This document shows positions 1 through 6,071 of a DNA stretch of 7,182 nt, in pieces. Numbering within the stretch: position 1 is the first letter of the stretch; each line of letters opens with the position of its first letter. Position numbers and translations under genes: made by a program. This DNA is from an uncultured Clostridia bacterium (GTDB lineage Bacteria; Bacillota; Clostridia; Oscillospirales; Ruminococcaceae): the NCBI GenBank assembly GCA_947631585.1, contig CANRLY010000098.1:1-7182 (forward strand), in the 5' to 3' direction. Below the pieces are notes generated by a model. That model did not search any database. It was not told the DNA's origin and was given only the letters and a program-made list of their open reading frames with translations.

Positions 1-400
1 CTGACTGCGGTGAGGAGGAACTTACACGCCGTGGGGTCGCACGGCGGTTTTCTGCTTCGGCAGACCGACATCTACCGTTGCTTTTCCGGCAGCCAGCGGG
101 GAGAATCTAGCGCAGGGGGCGTGGAAAACATTCCCCCCTACTGCGGTGCGGAGGGACTTATACTCCGTGGGGTCGCACGGCGGTTTTTCGCTTTGGCAGA
201 CTGACACCTGCCGCTGCTTTTTTGGCAGGCGTAGGTGAAATTAGCGCAGGGGCGTGGAAAACATTCCCCCCTACTGCGGTGAGGAGGAACTTACACGCCG
301 TGGGGTCGCACGGCGGTTTTCTGCTTCGGCAGACTGACATTTGCCGCTGCTTTTCCGGCAGCCGGCGGGGAAATTCAGCGCAGGGGGGTTCGTGGAAAAC
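1..400. repeat. Tandem array of three ~135-bp GC-rich structured repeat units
   Basis: Three copies follow one another head to tail. The unit beginning ACTGCGGTG starts at 4, 140 and 273, giving periods of 136 and 133 bp. The word GTGGAAAAC closes the copies at 121-129, 254-262 and 392-400, after which similarity stops. The first 62 bases of copies 1 and 3 (4-65 and 273-334) are identical, while copy 2 differs from both at about seven positions without indels. Each unit can fold: a closing stem CTGCG/CGCAG (5-9/111-115, 141-145/245-249, 274-278/379-383); a CGCCGTG/CACGGCG hairpin with a six-base loop (27-46, 296-315); a TCTGC-TTCG-GCAGA hairpin (51-64, 320-333); and a GCTGC/GCAGC-type hairpin (77-93, 346-362). 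In copy 3 the closing stem extends into CCCCC/GGGGG (267-271/384-388) across a two-base bulge. The array begins 24 bp beyond the stop of the Gx transporter gene and may extend past position 1. No gene is convincing here. It could be an intergenic repeat family, a structured RNA, or a transcription or processing barrier. Confidence 0.9.
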
Positions 401-424
401 GGTTTGGGGTCTGGTGGGGCAAGG

Positions 425-919
425 TCAGCGGCGGAGCTTATCGTAGGCTCTCACTGAAAACTGCGCCGCAAGTCCGGTGAATATCCCTGCCGCCAGACCT
501 GCTATCACCAGCATCGGAATATAGACCAGCACCGCAGAAGTCCTCATTATGAGCAGGGCGGCGACAAGCTGTCCGGCGTTATTTGCCAGAGCGCCCAGGG
601 CGGAGGTCACCCACATTTTATTCCTGCCGAAAAATTTAAAAGTCAGCGCCATCACAGCATAAGCCGCCGCTCCCCCGAAAAGGCTGAACAGAAAGCTTGC
701 CGGAGTGCCGGCGAAAATATTTCCAAGGATAATTTTTACAAAAAGCACCATTGCGGCGTGTTTTCTTCCGACAACTGCCATTGCCATAAGCACCAGCGCA
801 TTGGAAAGTCCCAGTTTTACTCCGGGTATTCCCAGCGGCGGAAGCTGCGCTTCTATCACGAACACCACCAGCGCAGCGGCGGCAAGGCAAGCCGTAACGG
901 TCATATCTTTTATCTTCAA
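425..919 (-). CDS. Gx transporter family membrane protein (heptaprenyl diphosphate synthase component I-like)
   Basis: This 164-residue protein is almost entirely hydrophobic, with about six predicted membrane segments (roughly residues 6-27, 37-51, 53-71, 74-98, 102-125 and 130-155). It carries the conserved PGVKLGLSN stretch at 32-40 and an ALANNAGQL segment at 110-118. This pattern and length match the family annotated as Gx transporter or heptaprenyl diphosphate synthase component I, whose fold resembles the substrate-binding S components of ECF vitamin transporters. The old synthase name is historical and the substrate is not known. The start is a TTG at 919, chosen because AAAGGAGAG (925-933) sits five bases upstream and no ATG is better placed. 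The stop of the NusG-domain-II gene lies only 16 bp upstream, so the two are almost certainly co-transcribed. In other Firmicutes the same pair occurs beside quinone or flavin electron-transfer genes; none of those is visible here. No intrinsic terminator follows; the repeat array begins 24 bp beyond the stop. Confidence 0.85.
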   Translation of the reverse strand: MKIKDMTVTACLAAAALVVFVIEAQLPPLGIPGVKLGLSNALVLMAMAVVGRKHAAMVLFVKIILGNIFAGTPASFLFSLFGGAAAYAVMALTFKFFGRNKMWVTSALGALANNAGQLVAALLIMRTSAVLVYIPMLVIAGLAAGIFTGLAAQFSVRAYDKLRR

Positions 920-935
920 ATCGGCTCTCCTTTCC

Positions 936-1325
936 CTAAACTACCACAACATCAGTGTCTGTCTCTCCGGTAACGGTCACCGTCAGCCGATGGGGAGCGC
1001 AGATTATACTTTCTCCCACATGGGAGATACTTCCGGTATCAACGCAGATCTGATTTTTGCAGTCTGAGTAGCTCACGCTGACCTTGCCGTCCTTTATCAT
1101 GACGGTATTTACCCCTCTTTCAGTGAAAAAGGTATACTCGGTATCTTCGCCCAGGGGGAGGGTCGTAAGGGTCTCGCCTTTAACATTTATCACGGCGAAT
1201 CTTCCTGTCTGCTGGTGGGTCTTTTTATAGATCAGGTACCCTGCGCACAAGGCGGCTGCCACGGCGAACAGCACAGCCCAGAAAACTCCGCTTTTCAGGA
1301 CTGCGGCGGCTTTGGTCTTATCCAT
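936..1325 (-). CDS. NusG domain II-containing membrane-anchored protein
   Basis: This 129-residue protein has a single N-terminal membrane segment (about residues 13-33) followed by a small domain presumably outside the membrane. The C-terminal part has the hallmark of the NusG domain II family: a cysteine pair in CKNQIC (89-94), the GSISHVGESIIC stretch ending at Cys109, and a PHRLTV tail at 111-116. Despite the family name it is not the transcription factor NusG; it lacks the NGN and KOW domains. Its biochemical role is unknown to me. The family often sits beside a Gx transporter gene, as here with a 16-bp gap. I chose the ATG at 1325 because AAAGGAG (1331-1337) lies five bases upstream. 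An in-frame ATG pair further up (to 1343) has no ribosome site and falls in the tail of the preceding terminator. That terminator lies just upstream of the ribosome site, so expression needs read-through or a promoter I cannot clearly see. Confidence 0.85.
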   Translation of the reverse strand: MDKTKAAAVLKSGVFWAVLFAVAAALCAGYLIYKKTHQQTGRFAVINVKGETLTTLPLGEDTEYTFFTERGVNTVMIKDGKVSVSYSDCKNQICVDTGSISHVGESIICAPHRLTVTVTGETDTDVVVV

Positions 1326-1343
1326 GGCTTCTCCTTTCATCAT

Positions 1344-1372
1344 AAGAAAACAGCGGACTTGCCCGTCCGCTG
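1344..1372 (-). terminator. Intrinsic terminator after the zinc-ribbon gene
   Basis: On the minus strand an 8-bp perfect stem, CAGCGGAC (1372-1365) with GTCCGCTG (1358-1351), closes a six-base loop and is followed by TTTTCTT (1350-1344). It lies 26 bp beyond the stop of the zinc-ribbon gene, as expected for a rho-independent terminator. Its U-tract ends only six bases before the AAAGGAG ribosome site of the NusG-domain-II gene, so it may also act as a partial attenuator for that gene. Confidence 0.85.
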
Positions 1373-1398
1373 AGTTCTGGTATTATATTTTTGGGAAG

Positions 1399-3273
1399 TT
1401 ACTTTACTTTGATCTCAGTAACGTCGTAAACATCGTTAGACGTTCCATATTCTGCGATAACTTCTTTTCCGTCTATCATGGAAGTGCTGTTAAGGTCGTA
1501 CTCGTCCAGTTCTGCGAATGTATTTCCATCGCCGGAAACCACCACGTTATTGGTATAGGTGATGATATAGAACTTGCCCTGGGACTGCTTATCGTCACGG
1601 GTGCGCTGGCAGGTAACAGAGTAAACTCTTATCAGCTGGTTCTTAGAGTTCCACCAGTCGTCCTGGTCCTTATTTATCCTTACATAGACTCTTGCAAGGT
1701 CAACGGAAGTAATGGAATCAACTATGCCAAATTCATATTCGGGGTAGCTGTTCACATAGTTGTTGGCTCTGTCCTTAGCGTAAGCGTCCATCTCGGAAGC
1801 GTAGGTATCCTTTGTGATATCGGAAGCGGTGATATACTTTTCGACCTTATTCATATCAAAATCAACTTCATAGGTCTCGGCTGACAGTTTATAGCCTTCA
1901 TCTGCAAAGCTGCTGTAGGCGTCTGCCTCCAAGGTTATCTTTCCGCCCTCTACAAGGTCATCGTCCTCATAGTCCAGGTAGATATAAACGTTATCCTTTA
2001 CATAATCGGGAGTATCCTCTTTGAATTCCCAATCTATATAGAGGTCGGGATAAACTCCGCTGTATTCCAGAACAACATACTGGGAAATATCAACGGCTTC
2101 AAGTTCTTTAAGACCCTCGACTGTAAACTCCTTAGTTGAATCTTTTTCAAAGGTATAGAAATGCTCGCCGTCGGAAGTCATTACGCCCTTGTTGTCCTCA
2201 TCGTAGTCCATATAGCCGTGGTACTCGACTTCCAGCGTTATCTTTTCGCCGTTTGACAAGCCATAGACACTATCCAGGTAGAAGGAGAAGTTATCCCTTA
2301 CAAATTCGTTTGCTTCGCTGGTATTGTAATCAGCTTCGCCCGAACCGGAAGTTCCCTCGAAAGTAACTTTAATGCCATCGAACACGTCAAGAGCTTCAGC
2401 TTCCAGCAGGCCTTTTACTTCCACCTCGAACTCGGTGTTTTTCAGCTTGATGTTATTATCTTTCAGTTCGTCCTCGTCGTAATCAACTTCGACCTTGATC
2501 TTATCGCCGTTTTTAAGGTCTTTTTCCTTAGAAAGGTCAAATCTTACCTCTTCAAGGATAACGTCCCTCATATCGGCGGCGTCTCTTTTGCTGTCAGCCT
2601 TTTCAAAAGCCTTGGCAACTTCTTTCTCATCAAAGCTCAGGTAGTCGGAAGATTTGATATCCTTATACTTTTCCTTAGCTTCGTCATCAAGCTCGTCATA
2701 TGTATCATACGCTTCTTCGTAGTCCGCATCGCTGCCGGAAAGGAGCATTTTCACGAACGCATCGGTATCTTTATAATCATCTGCGTCGCCGATAGCGTAG
2801 ATTATCTCAGGGTCTACGGCGAAAGCTCCCACAGCCTTGCCTGAGCCGTTAAGGCCGGAAGTTTTCAGTCTGAACAGTTCCTGAGCGTCTATCGTTGTAT
2901 ACTTGGTAACGTTCACGATAATGCAGACTACTGCTATCACCACTGCCAGAACCAGTATGGCTATTCCGGCGATGGGGAGTATCTTCTTGAGTCTGTCGGG
3001 GTCCATGCCGGCGGTAACTTCGGTCTTGCCGCTATCTGCGCTGACAGCCGGAGCAGGCGCACTGCCGCCGAAAGCGCCGGAGTTATTATTGCTGCCGTAT
3101 GCGCCGCCGTTATTATTATTTCCAAACGACGAAGCAGTCGGAGTTTCTGCCTGTGTCTGAGGGGCTGCCGGAGCGGCCGCTTTTTCCGGCTGCTTTGCTC
3201 CGCACTTTGCACAGAACTGCGCATCGGCTTTAAGTTCAGCGCCGCAGAAAGCACAGAATTTCTTGTTTTCCAT
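1399..3273 (-). CDS. Zinc-ribbon, single-pass membrane protein with acidic repeated extracytoplasmic domains
   Basis: This 624-residue protein has a clear architecture but no function I recognise. Residues 6-25 form a zinc ribbon with two CxxC knuckles (Cys7, Cys10, Cys21, Cys24). Residues 30-95 are a low-complexity Ala/Pro/Asn/Gly linker with NNNN and NNN runs. Residues 98-121 are one strong membrane helix. The remaining 500 residues are very rich in Asp, Glu and Tyr and should lie outside the cell if the ribbon is cytoplasmic. Three related repeats are visible, beginning near residues 235, 321 and 422; each has an amphipathic xxVRDNxxxYLD-like stretch, then NGDKIKVEV, NGEKITLEV or EGGKITLEA. 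The layout resembles Bacillus YvbJ / Staphylococcus TcaA surface proteins, but I do not claim homology. I chose the ATG at 3273 because GGGAGG (3281-3286) sits seven bases upstream; an in-frame ATG at 3297 would translate through that site. The gene has its own consensus promoter and terminator and appears monocistronic. Confidence 0.85.
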   Translation of the reverse strand: MENKKFCAFCGAELKADAQFCAKCGAKQPEKAAAPAAPQTQAETPTASSFGNNNNGGAYGSNNNSGAFGGSAPAPAVSADSGKTEVTAGMDPDRLKKILPIAGIAILVLAVVIAVVCIIVNVTKYTTIDAQELFRLKTSGLNGSGKAVGAFAVDPEIIYAIGDADDYKDTDAFVKMLLSGSDADYEEAYDTYDELDDEAKEKYKDIKSSDYLSFDEKEVAKAFEKADSKRDAADMRDVILEEVRFDLSKEKDLKNGDKIKVEVDYDEDELKDNNIKLKNTEFEVEVKGLLEAEALDVFDGIKVTFEGTSGSGEADYNTSEANEFVRDNFSFYLDSVYGLSNGEKITLEVEYHGYMDYDEDNKGVMTSDGEHFYTFEKDSTKEFTVEGLKELEAVDISQYVVLEYSGVYPDLYIDWEFKEDTPDYVKDNVYIYLDYEDDDLVEGGKITLEADAYSSFADEGYKLSAETYEVDFDMNKVEKYITASDITKDTYASEMDAYAKDRANNYVNSYPEYEFGIVDSITSVDLARVYVRINKDQDDWWNSKNQLIRVYSVTCQRTRDDKQSQGKFYIITYTNNVVVSGDGNTFAELDEYDLNSTSMIDGKEVIAEYGTSNDVYDVTEIKVK

Positions 3274-3280
3274 AAAATTT

Positions 3281-3286
3281 CCTCCC
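3281..3286 (-). promoter_or_regulatory. Ribosome binding site that fixes the zinc-ribbon start
   Basis: GGGAGG on the minus strand lies seven bases before the ATG at 3273. It falls inside the longer reading frame that would begin at 3297, so the shorter start is the likely one. Confidence 0.8.
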
Positions 3287-3324
3287 ATTTTTTTCAAAAC
3301 AATAAAACGTTTTCGCTGAGACTA

Positions 3325-3353
3325 ATTATACACAAATTTTTTACTATTGTCAA
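3325..3353 (-). promoter_or_regulatory. Consensus sigma-A promoter for the zinc-ribbon gene
   Basis: On the minus strand TTGACA (3353-3348) and TATAAT (3330-3325) are separated by exactly 17 bp, a perfect match to the housekeeping consensus. Transcription would begin near 3318, giving a leader of about 45 nt to the ATG at 3273. The palindrome AAAACGTTTT (3304-3313) lies just downstream of the expected start and could be an operator. Confidence 0.85.
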
Positions 3354-3390
3354 CAAGGCAGCGGCATACATTCATTATTTTTATAGAAAC

Positions 3391-3422
3391 AAACAAAAAG
3401 CTTCCCTTATTTCAGGGAAGCT
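3391..3422 (-). terminator. Intrinsic terminator of glgP
   Basis: On the minus strand a perfect 9-bp stem, AGCTTCCCT (3422-3414) with AGGGAAGCT (3407-3399), closes a six-base loop and runs into a T-rich tail, TTTTTGTTT (3399-3391). It lies 16 bp beyond the glgP stop. It separates glgP from the zinc-ribbon gene, whose own promoter starts about 40 bp downstream. Confidence 0.93.
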
Positions 3423-3438
3423 CTTGTACACTTTTTTA

Positions 3439-5871
3439 TCAAATATGCCAGATGTCTCTTGCGTAGTCCTCAACAGACCTATCCGCTGAGAAAATACCAG
3501 CTCCGGCGATATTGTTCAGGGACATCTTCTGCCACTTCATTTTATCCAGGTAACATTCAGAAGCGTACTTCTGAGCCATCTGGTAAGAATCAAAGTCAGC
3601 CAGCACCATATAGGGGTCGGTGGTCTTGAGAGAGCCTGCCACTTCTCCGAAAGTCTCGCCGTTTATTCCCTTGAACATCAGGTCGATCGCATCTTTGATA
3701 ATGGGGTTTGACATATAGATATCGTCGGCGTTATAGTCGGGTTTTCTTCTGTTGACCTCATCTACTTCCATACCGAACATGATGATATTGTCAGTTCCCA
3801 CCTGCTCGTGTATCTCAACGTTTGCGCCGTCCATAGTTCCCAGGGTAACTGCGCCGTTTATCATAAGCTTCATATTGCCCGTACCGGAAGCCTCAGTTCC
3901 TGCAAGGGAGATCTGCTCTGAGATCTCGGCTGCCGGCATAAGTATCTCAGACAGTGAAACGCAGTAGTCCTCAAGGAAGATGACAGACAGTTTCTTATTG
4001 ATCTTAGGTTCTTTTTTCAGCTGCTCGGAGATATTCCAGATAAGCTTGATTATCTGTTTTGCCAGGTAGTAGCCCGGAGCTGCCTTTGCCGCAAAGATAT
4101 AAGTCTTAGGGGTGAAGTCGGCGTCGGGATTGGCTTTCAGGTAGTTATACTCAGCGATGATATTAAGCGCATTAAGGTGCTGTCTCTTATACTCGTGAAG
4201 TCTCTTCACCTGAACATCGAAGATAGAGTCGGTATTAAGGGCAGTTCCGTACTGGTTCTTGACATACTTTGCAAATTTTGTTTTATTTTCCTGCTTTATC
4301 TTTGCAAGGCGTTCAAGGACGGAGGTATCCTTTTCAAACTTTTTGAACTTAGAGAGCTGGGCGGCGTCTTTAAGGAAGCCGTCCCCGATACACTCGGTAA
4401 GCAGCTGGGTAAGTCCGGGGTTTGACTGATAGAGCCATCTTCTATAGGCGATACCGTTAGTCACGTTCTTGAACTTATCCGGAGTGATGGAATACTCGTC
4501 TGCAAAGGTCTCGTTCTTGATGATCTCAGAGTGTATCTTGGCAACGCCGTTTACGCTATGGCTGGCGTGAACGCAGAGGTTAGCCATCTTGACCATATTA
4601 TTCGGGGAGATAATGGACATTCTGCTGCACTTAGCTTCATCGTGGGTAGCTTCCCACAGTCTGCGGCAGTAGCGTTCGTTTATTTCAACTATAATGGAGA
4701 AAATTCTGGGAGTTACCGATTTCAGGAGGTTGCAGTCCCATTTTTCCAGAGCTTCCTGCATTACGGTATGGTTGGTATAAGCAAAAGTCTTTGTAACTAT
4801 TCCCCATGCCTTATCCCATTCATAGCCGCAGTCGTCCAGGAGGACTCTCATAAGTTCCGGGATAGCAAGAGTCGGGTGGGTATCGTTTATATGGATAGCC
4901 ACCTTATCGGCAAGGTTATCCAGAGTGCCGTAAACGCTCATATGGTGGTTTACGATATCGCCTATAGAAGCTGCGCAGAGGAAATACTGCTGTCTCAGTC
5001 GGAGGGACTTGCCCTCGGCGTGGTTATCGTTAGGATAAAGCACCTTGGTGATAGCCTGGGAGATGATATTCTGACCCAGCGCCTTAGAGTAGTCGCCCTT
5101 ATTGAACATACTCATATCAAAGCTGGGGCATTCGGCTTTCCACAGTCTGAGCTTGGAAACGCCCTCGCTGTCAAAGCCGGAAACATACATATCGTAAGGT
5201 ACTGCAAGAACGGTGGTATAGTTTTCGTGGGTAACGCAGTGGTACTGCTGATCCCAGTATTCTTTCAGTTCACCGTCAAAGTGTACTTCTATGCTCTTAT
5301 CGTGGTTAGGCACGAGCCAGATCTTTCCGCCGGGCAGCCAGTTATCGGGAAATTCGGTCTGCCAGCCCTCTTCCAGTTTCTGCTTAAAGATACCGTACTC
5401 ATAGCAGATGGAATATCCTGTAGCGCAGTAGCCCCTTGTGGCAAGAGCGTCAAGGTAGCAGGCGGCAAGTCTGCCCAGACCGCCGTTTCCCAGACCTGCG
5501 TCAGGTTCCATTTCATATATGCCGTTTATATTTATCCCGAAATCTTTCAGGACTTCAGTTGCTTCCCCCACCATTTCCAGGTTATAAAGGCTGGTTTTAA
5601 GGGAACGTCCCATAAGAAATTCCATAGAAAGGTAATATATCTGTTTGCGTCCTGCGGAGTGAGTCTTGTTCACAAAACGCCTTCTCTTATCGCTCAATAT
5701 CTTCACGACTATCTTGGAAAGAGCCTCATAGACCTGCTTATCGGACGCTTCTTCCGGCGTTACCGCATATTCGTCGTTAAGGATCTTGACCAGTTCCTCT
5801 TTCAGTTTTTCCTTTGTGATAGTCTTGGGCATGACAAGGCTCGTTTTCTTTGTATTAGCCGTACCTGCCAT
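3439..5871 (-). CDS. glgP: Glycogen/starch/maltodextrin phosphorylase
   Basis: This is a complete 810-residue GT35-family alpha-glucan phosphorylase, close to the usual 800-840 residues. It is a cytoplasmic enzyme that releases glucose 1-phosphate from the non-reducing ends of glycogen or maltodextrin using phosphate and pyridoxal phosphate. Family motifs occur in order: YYLSMEFLMGRSL (79-91), GNGGLGRLAACYLDA (128-142), the active-site NHTV stretch with His368, VTNGI (470-474), RLHEYKRQ (557-564), and the cofactor segment EASGTGNMK with the PLP lysine at Lys668, followed by DGANVEI (681-687). No frameshift or missing key residue is apparent. The ATG at 5871 is supported by GGAGG (5879-5883) eight bases upstream. 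The gene has its own perfect promoter and terminator, so it is probably transcribed alone, perhaps with some read-through from the kinase gene. A leader of about 98 nt precedes it. No other glycogen genes lie in the window. The choice between glycogen and maltodextrin as main substrate cannot be made from sequence alone. Confidence 0.97.
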   Translation of the reverse strand: MAGTANTKKTSLVMPKTITKEKLKEELVKILNDEYAVTPEEASDKQVYEALSKIVVKILSDKRRRFVNKTHSAGRKQIYYLSMEFLMGRSLKTSLYNLEMVGEATEVLKDFGININGIYEMEPDAGLGNGGLGRLAACYLDALATRGYCATGYSICYEYGIFKQKLEEGWQTEFPDNWLPGGKIWLVPNHDKSIEVHFDGELKEYWDQQYHCVTHENYTTVLAVPYDMYVSGFDSEGVSKLRLWKAECPSFDMSMFNKGDYSKALGQNIISQAITKVLYPNDNHAEGKSLRLRQQYFLCAASIGDIVNHHMSVYGTLDNLADKVAIHINDTHPTLAIPELMRVLLDDCGYEWDKAWGIVTKTFAYTNHTVMQEALEKWDCNLLKSVTPRIFSIIVEINERYCRRLWEATHDEAKCSRMSIISPNNMVKMANLCVHASHSVNGVAKIHSEIIKNETFADEYSITPDKFKNVTNGIAYRRWLYQSNPGLTQLLTECIGDGFLKDAAQLSKFKKFEKDTSVLERLAKIKQENKTKFAKYVKNQYGTALNTDSIFDVQVKRLHEYKRQHLNALNIIAEYNYLKANPDADFTPKTYIFAAKAAPGYYLAKQIIKLIWNISEQLKKEPKINKKLSVIFLEDYCVSLSEILMPAAEISEQISLAGTEASGTGNMKLMINGAVTLGTMDGANVEIHEQVGTDNIIMFGMEVDEVNRRKPDYNADDIYMSNPIIKDAIDLMFKGINGETFGEVAGSLKTTDPYMVLADFDSYQMAQKYASECYLDKMKWQKMSLNNIAGAGIFSADRSVEDYARDIWHI

Positions 5872-5975
5872 AATTATTCCTCCTATACTGGGTTTATTTT
5901 CTGTAGTTTCGCAGTTACAAGTGTTCCCCTTTTATTATTGGCAAAATTCCCCTTGCGAAAACATAACATAAAATT

Positions 5976-6004
5976 ATTATATCGTTATTGTGCATAATTG
6001 TCAA
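5976..6004 (-). promoter_or_regulatory. glgP: Consensus sigma-A promoter for glgP
   Basis: On the minus strand TTGACA (6004-5999) and TATAAT (5981-5976) are spaced by 17 bp, a perfect housekeeping match. Transcription should begin near 5969, leaving about 98 nt of leader before the glgP ATG at 5871. The leader contains an inverted repeat TTTCGCA/TGCGAAA (5960-5954 and 5913-5907) and two copies of AAGGGGAA. Confidence 0.85.
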
Positions 6005-6022
6005 GTAGCCCCATTGTTCAAA

Positions 6023-6051
6023 TTGACAAATTTTTTATAAGTAATTATAAA
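6023..6051 (+). promoter_or_regulatory. Possible plus-strand promoter, antisense to the kinase 3' end
   Basis: TTGACA (6023-6028), a 17-bp spacer and TATAAA (6046-6051) form a near-consensus promoter on the plus strand, back to back with the glgP promoter. Transcription from about 6058 would run antisense into the histidine kinase gene, and no plus-strand gene follows. The sequence is very AT-rich and includes the palindrome TTTTATAA-GTAA-TTATAAAA (6033-6052), so a chance match is quite possible. Confidence 0.35.
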
Positions 6052-6071
6052 ATTTTTATTCCAAAGCCTTC

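Noticed and set aside
24..50. Plus-strand intrinsic terminators in the repeats (CGCCGTG/CACGGCG followed by GTTTT)
   Set aside because: The hairpin is good but the U-tract is short and runs straight into another hairpin, and no plus-strand gene is visible to end. I describe it only as part of the repeat.
1..400. CRISPR array
   Set aside because: The units are about 135 bp with similarity over nearly their whole length; there are no short repeats separated by unique spacers and no cas genes.
10..446. Plus-strand small frames in the repeat array (10-204 and 222-446) sharing an RRNLHAVGSHGGFLLRQTDI stretch
   Set aside because: The shared sequence simply follows the DNA repeat, the frames end in unrelated sequence, and no proper ribosome site precedes the starts. 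The DNA repeat explains the similarity.
936..1325. Transcription elongation factor NusG
   Set aside because: The protein shares only the domain II family signature, has an N-terminal membrane helix and lacks the NGN and KOW domains.
1312..1884. A 190-codon plus-strand frame antisense to the zinc-ribbon gene's 3' end
   Set aside because: It runs through the terminator hairpin and the opposite coding frame, and the translated sequence shows no domain. It is a shadow.
4531..5997. A 488-codon plus-strand open frame lying antisense to glgP
   Set aside because: It mirrors a complete, well-conserved glgP on the other strand, has no recognisable domain or ribosome site, and is best explained as a by-product of glgP codon choice.
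6029..6060. Terminator for the histidine kinase gene at the AT-only palindrome
   Set aside because: On the minus strand the TTTTATAA/TTATAAAA stem has no GC pairs and is followed by A residues, not a U-tract, so it does not qualify.
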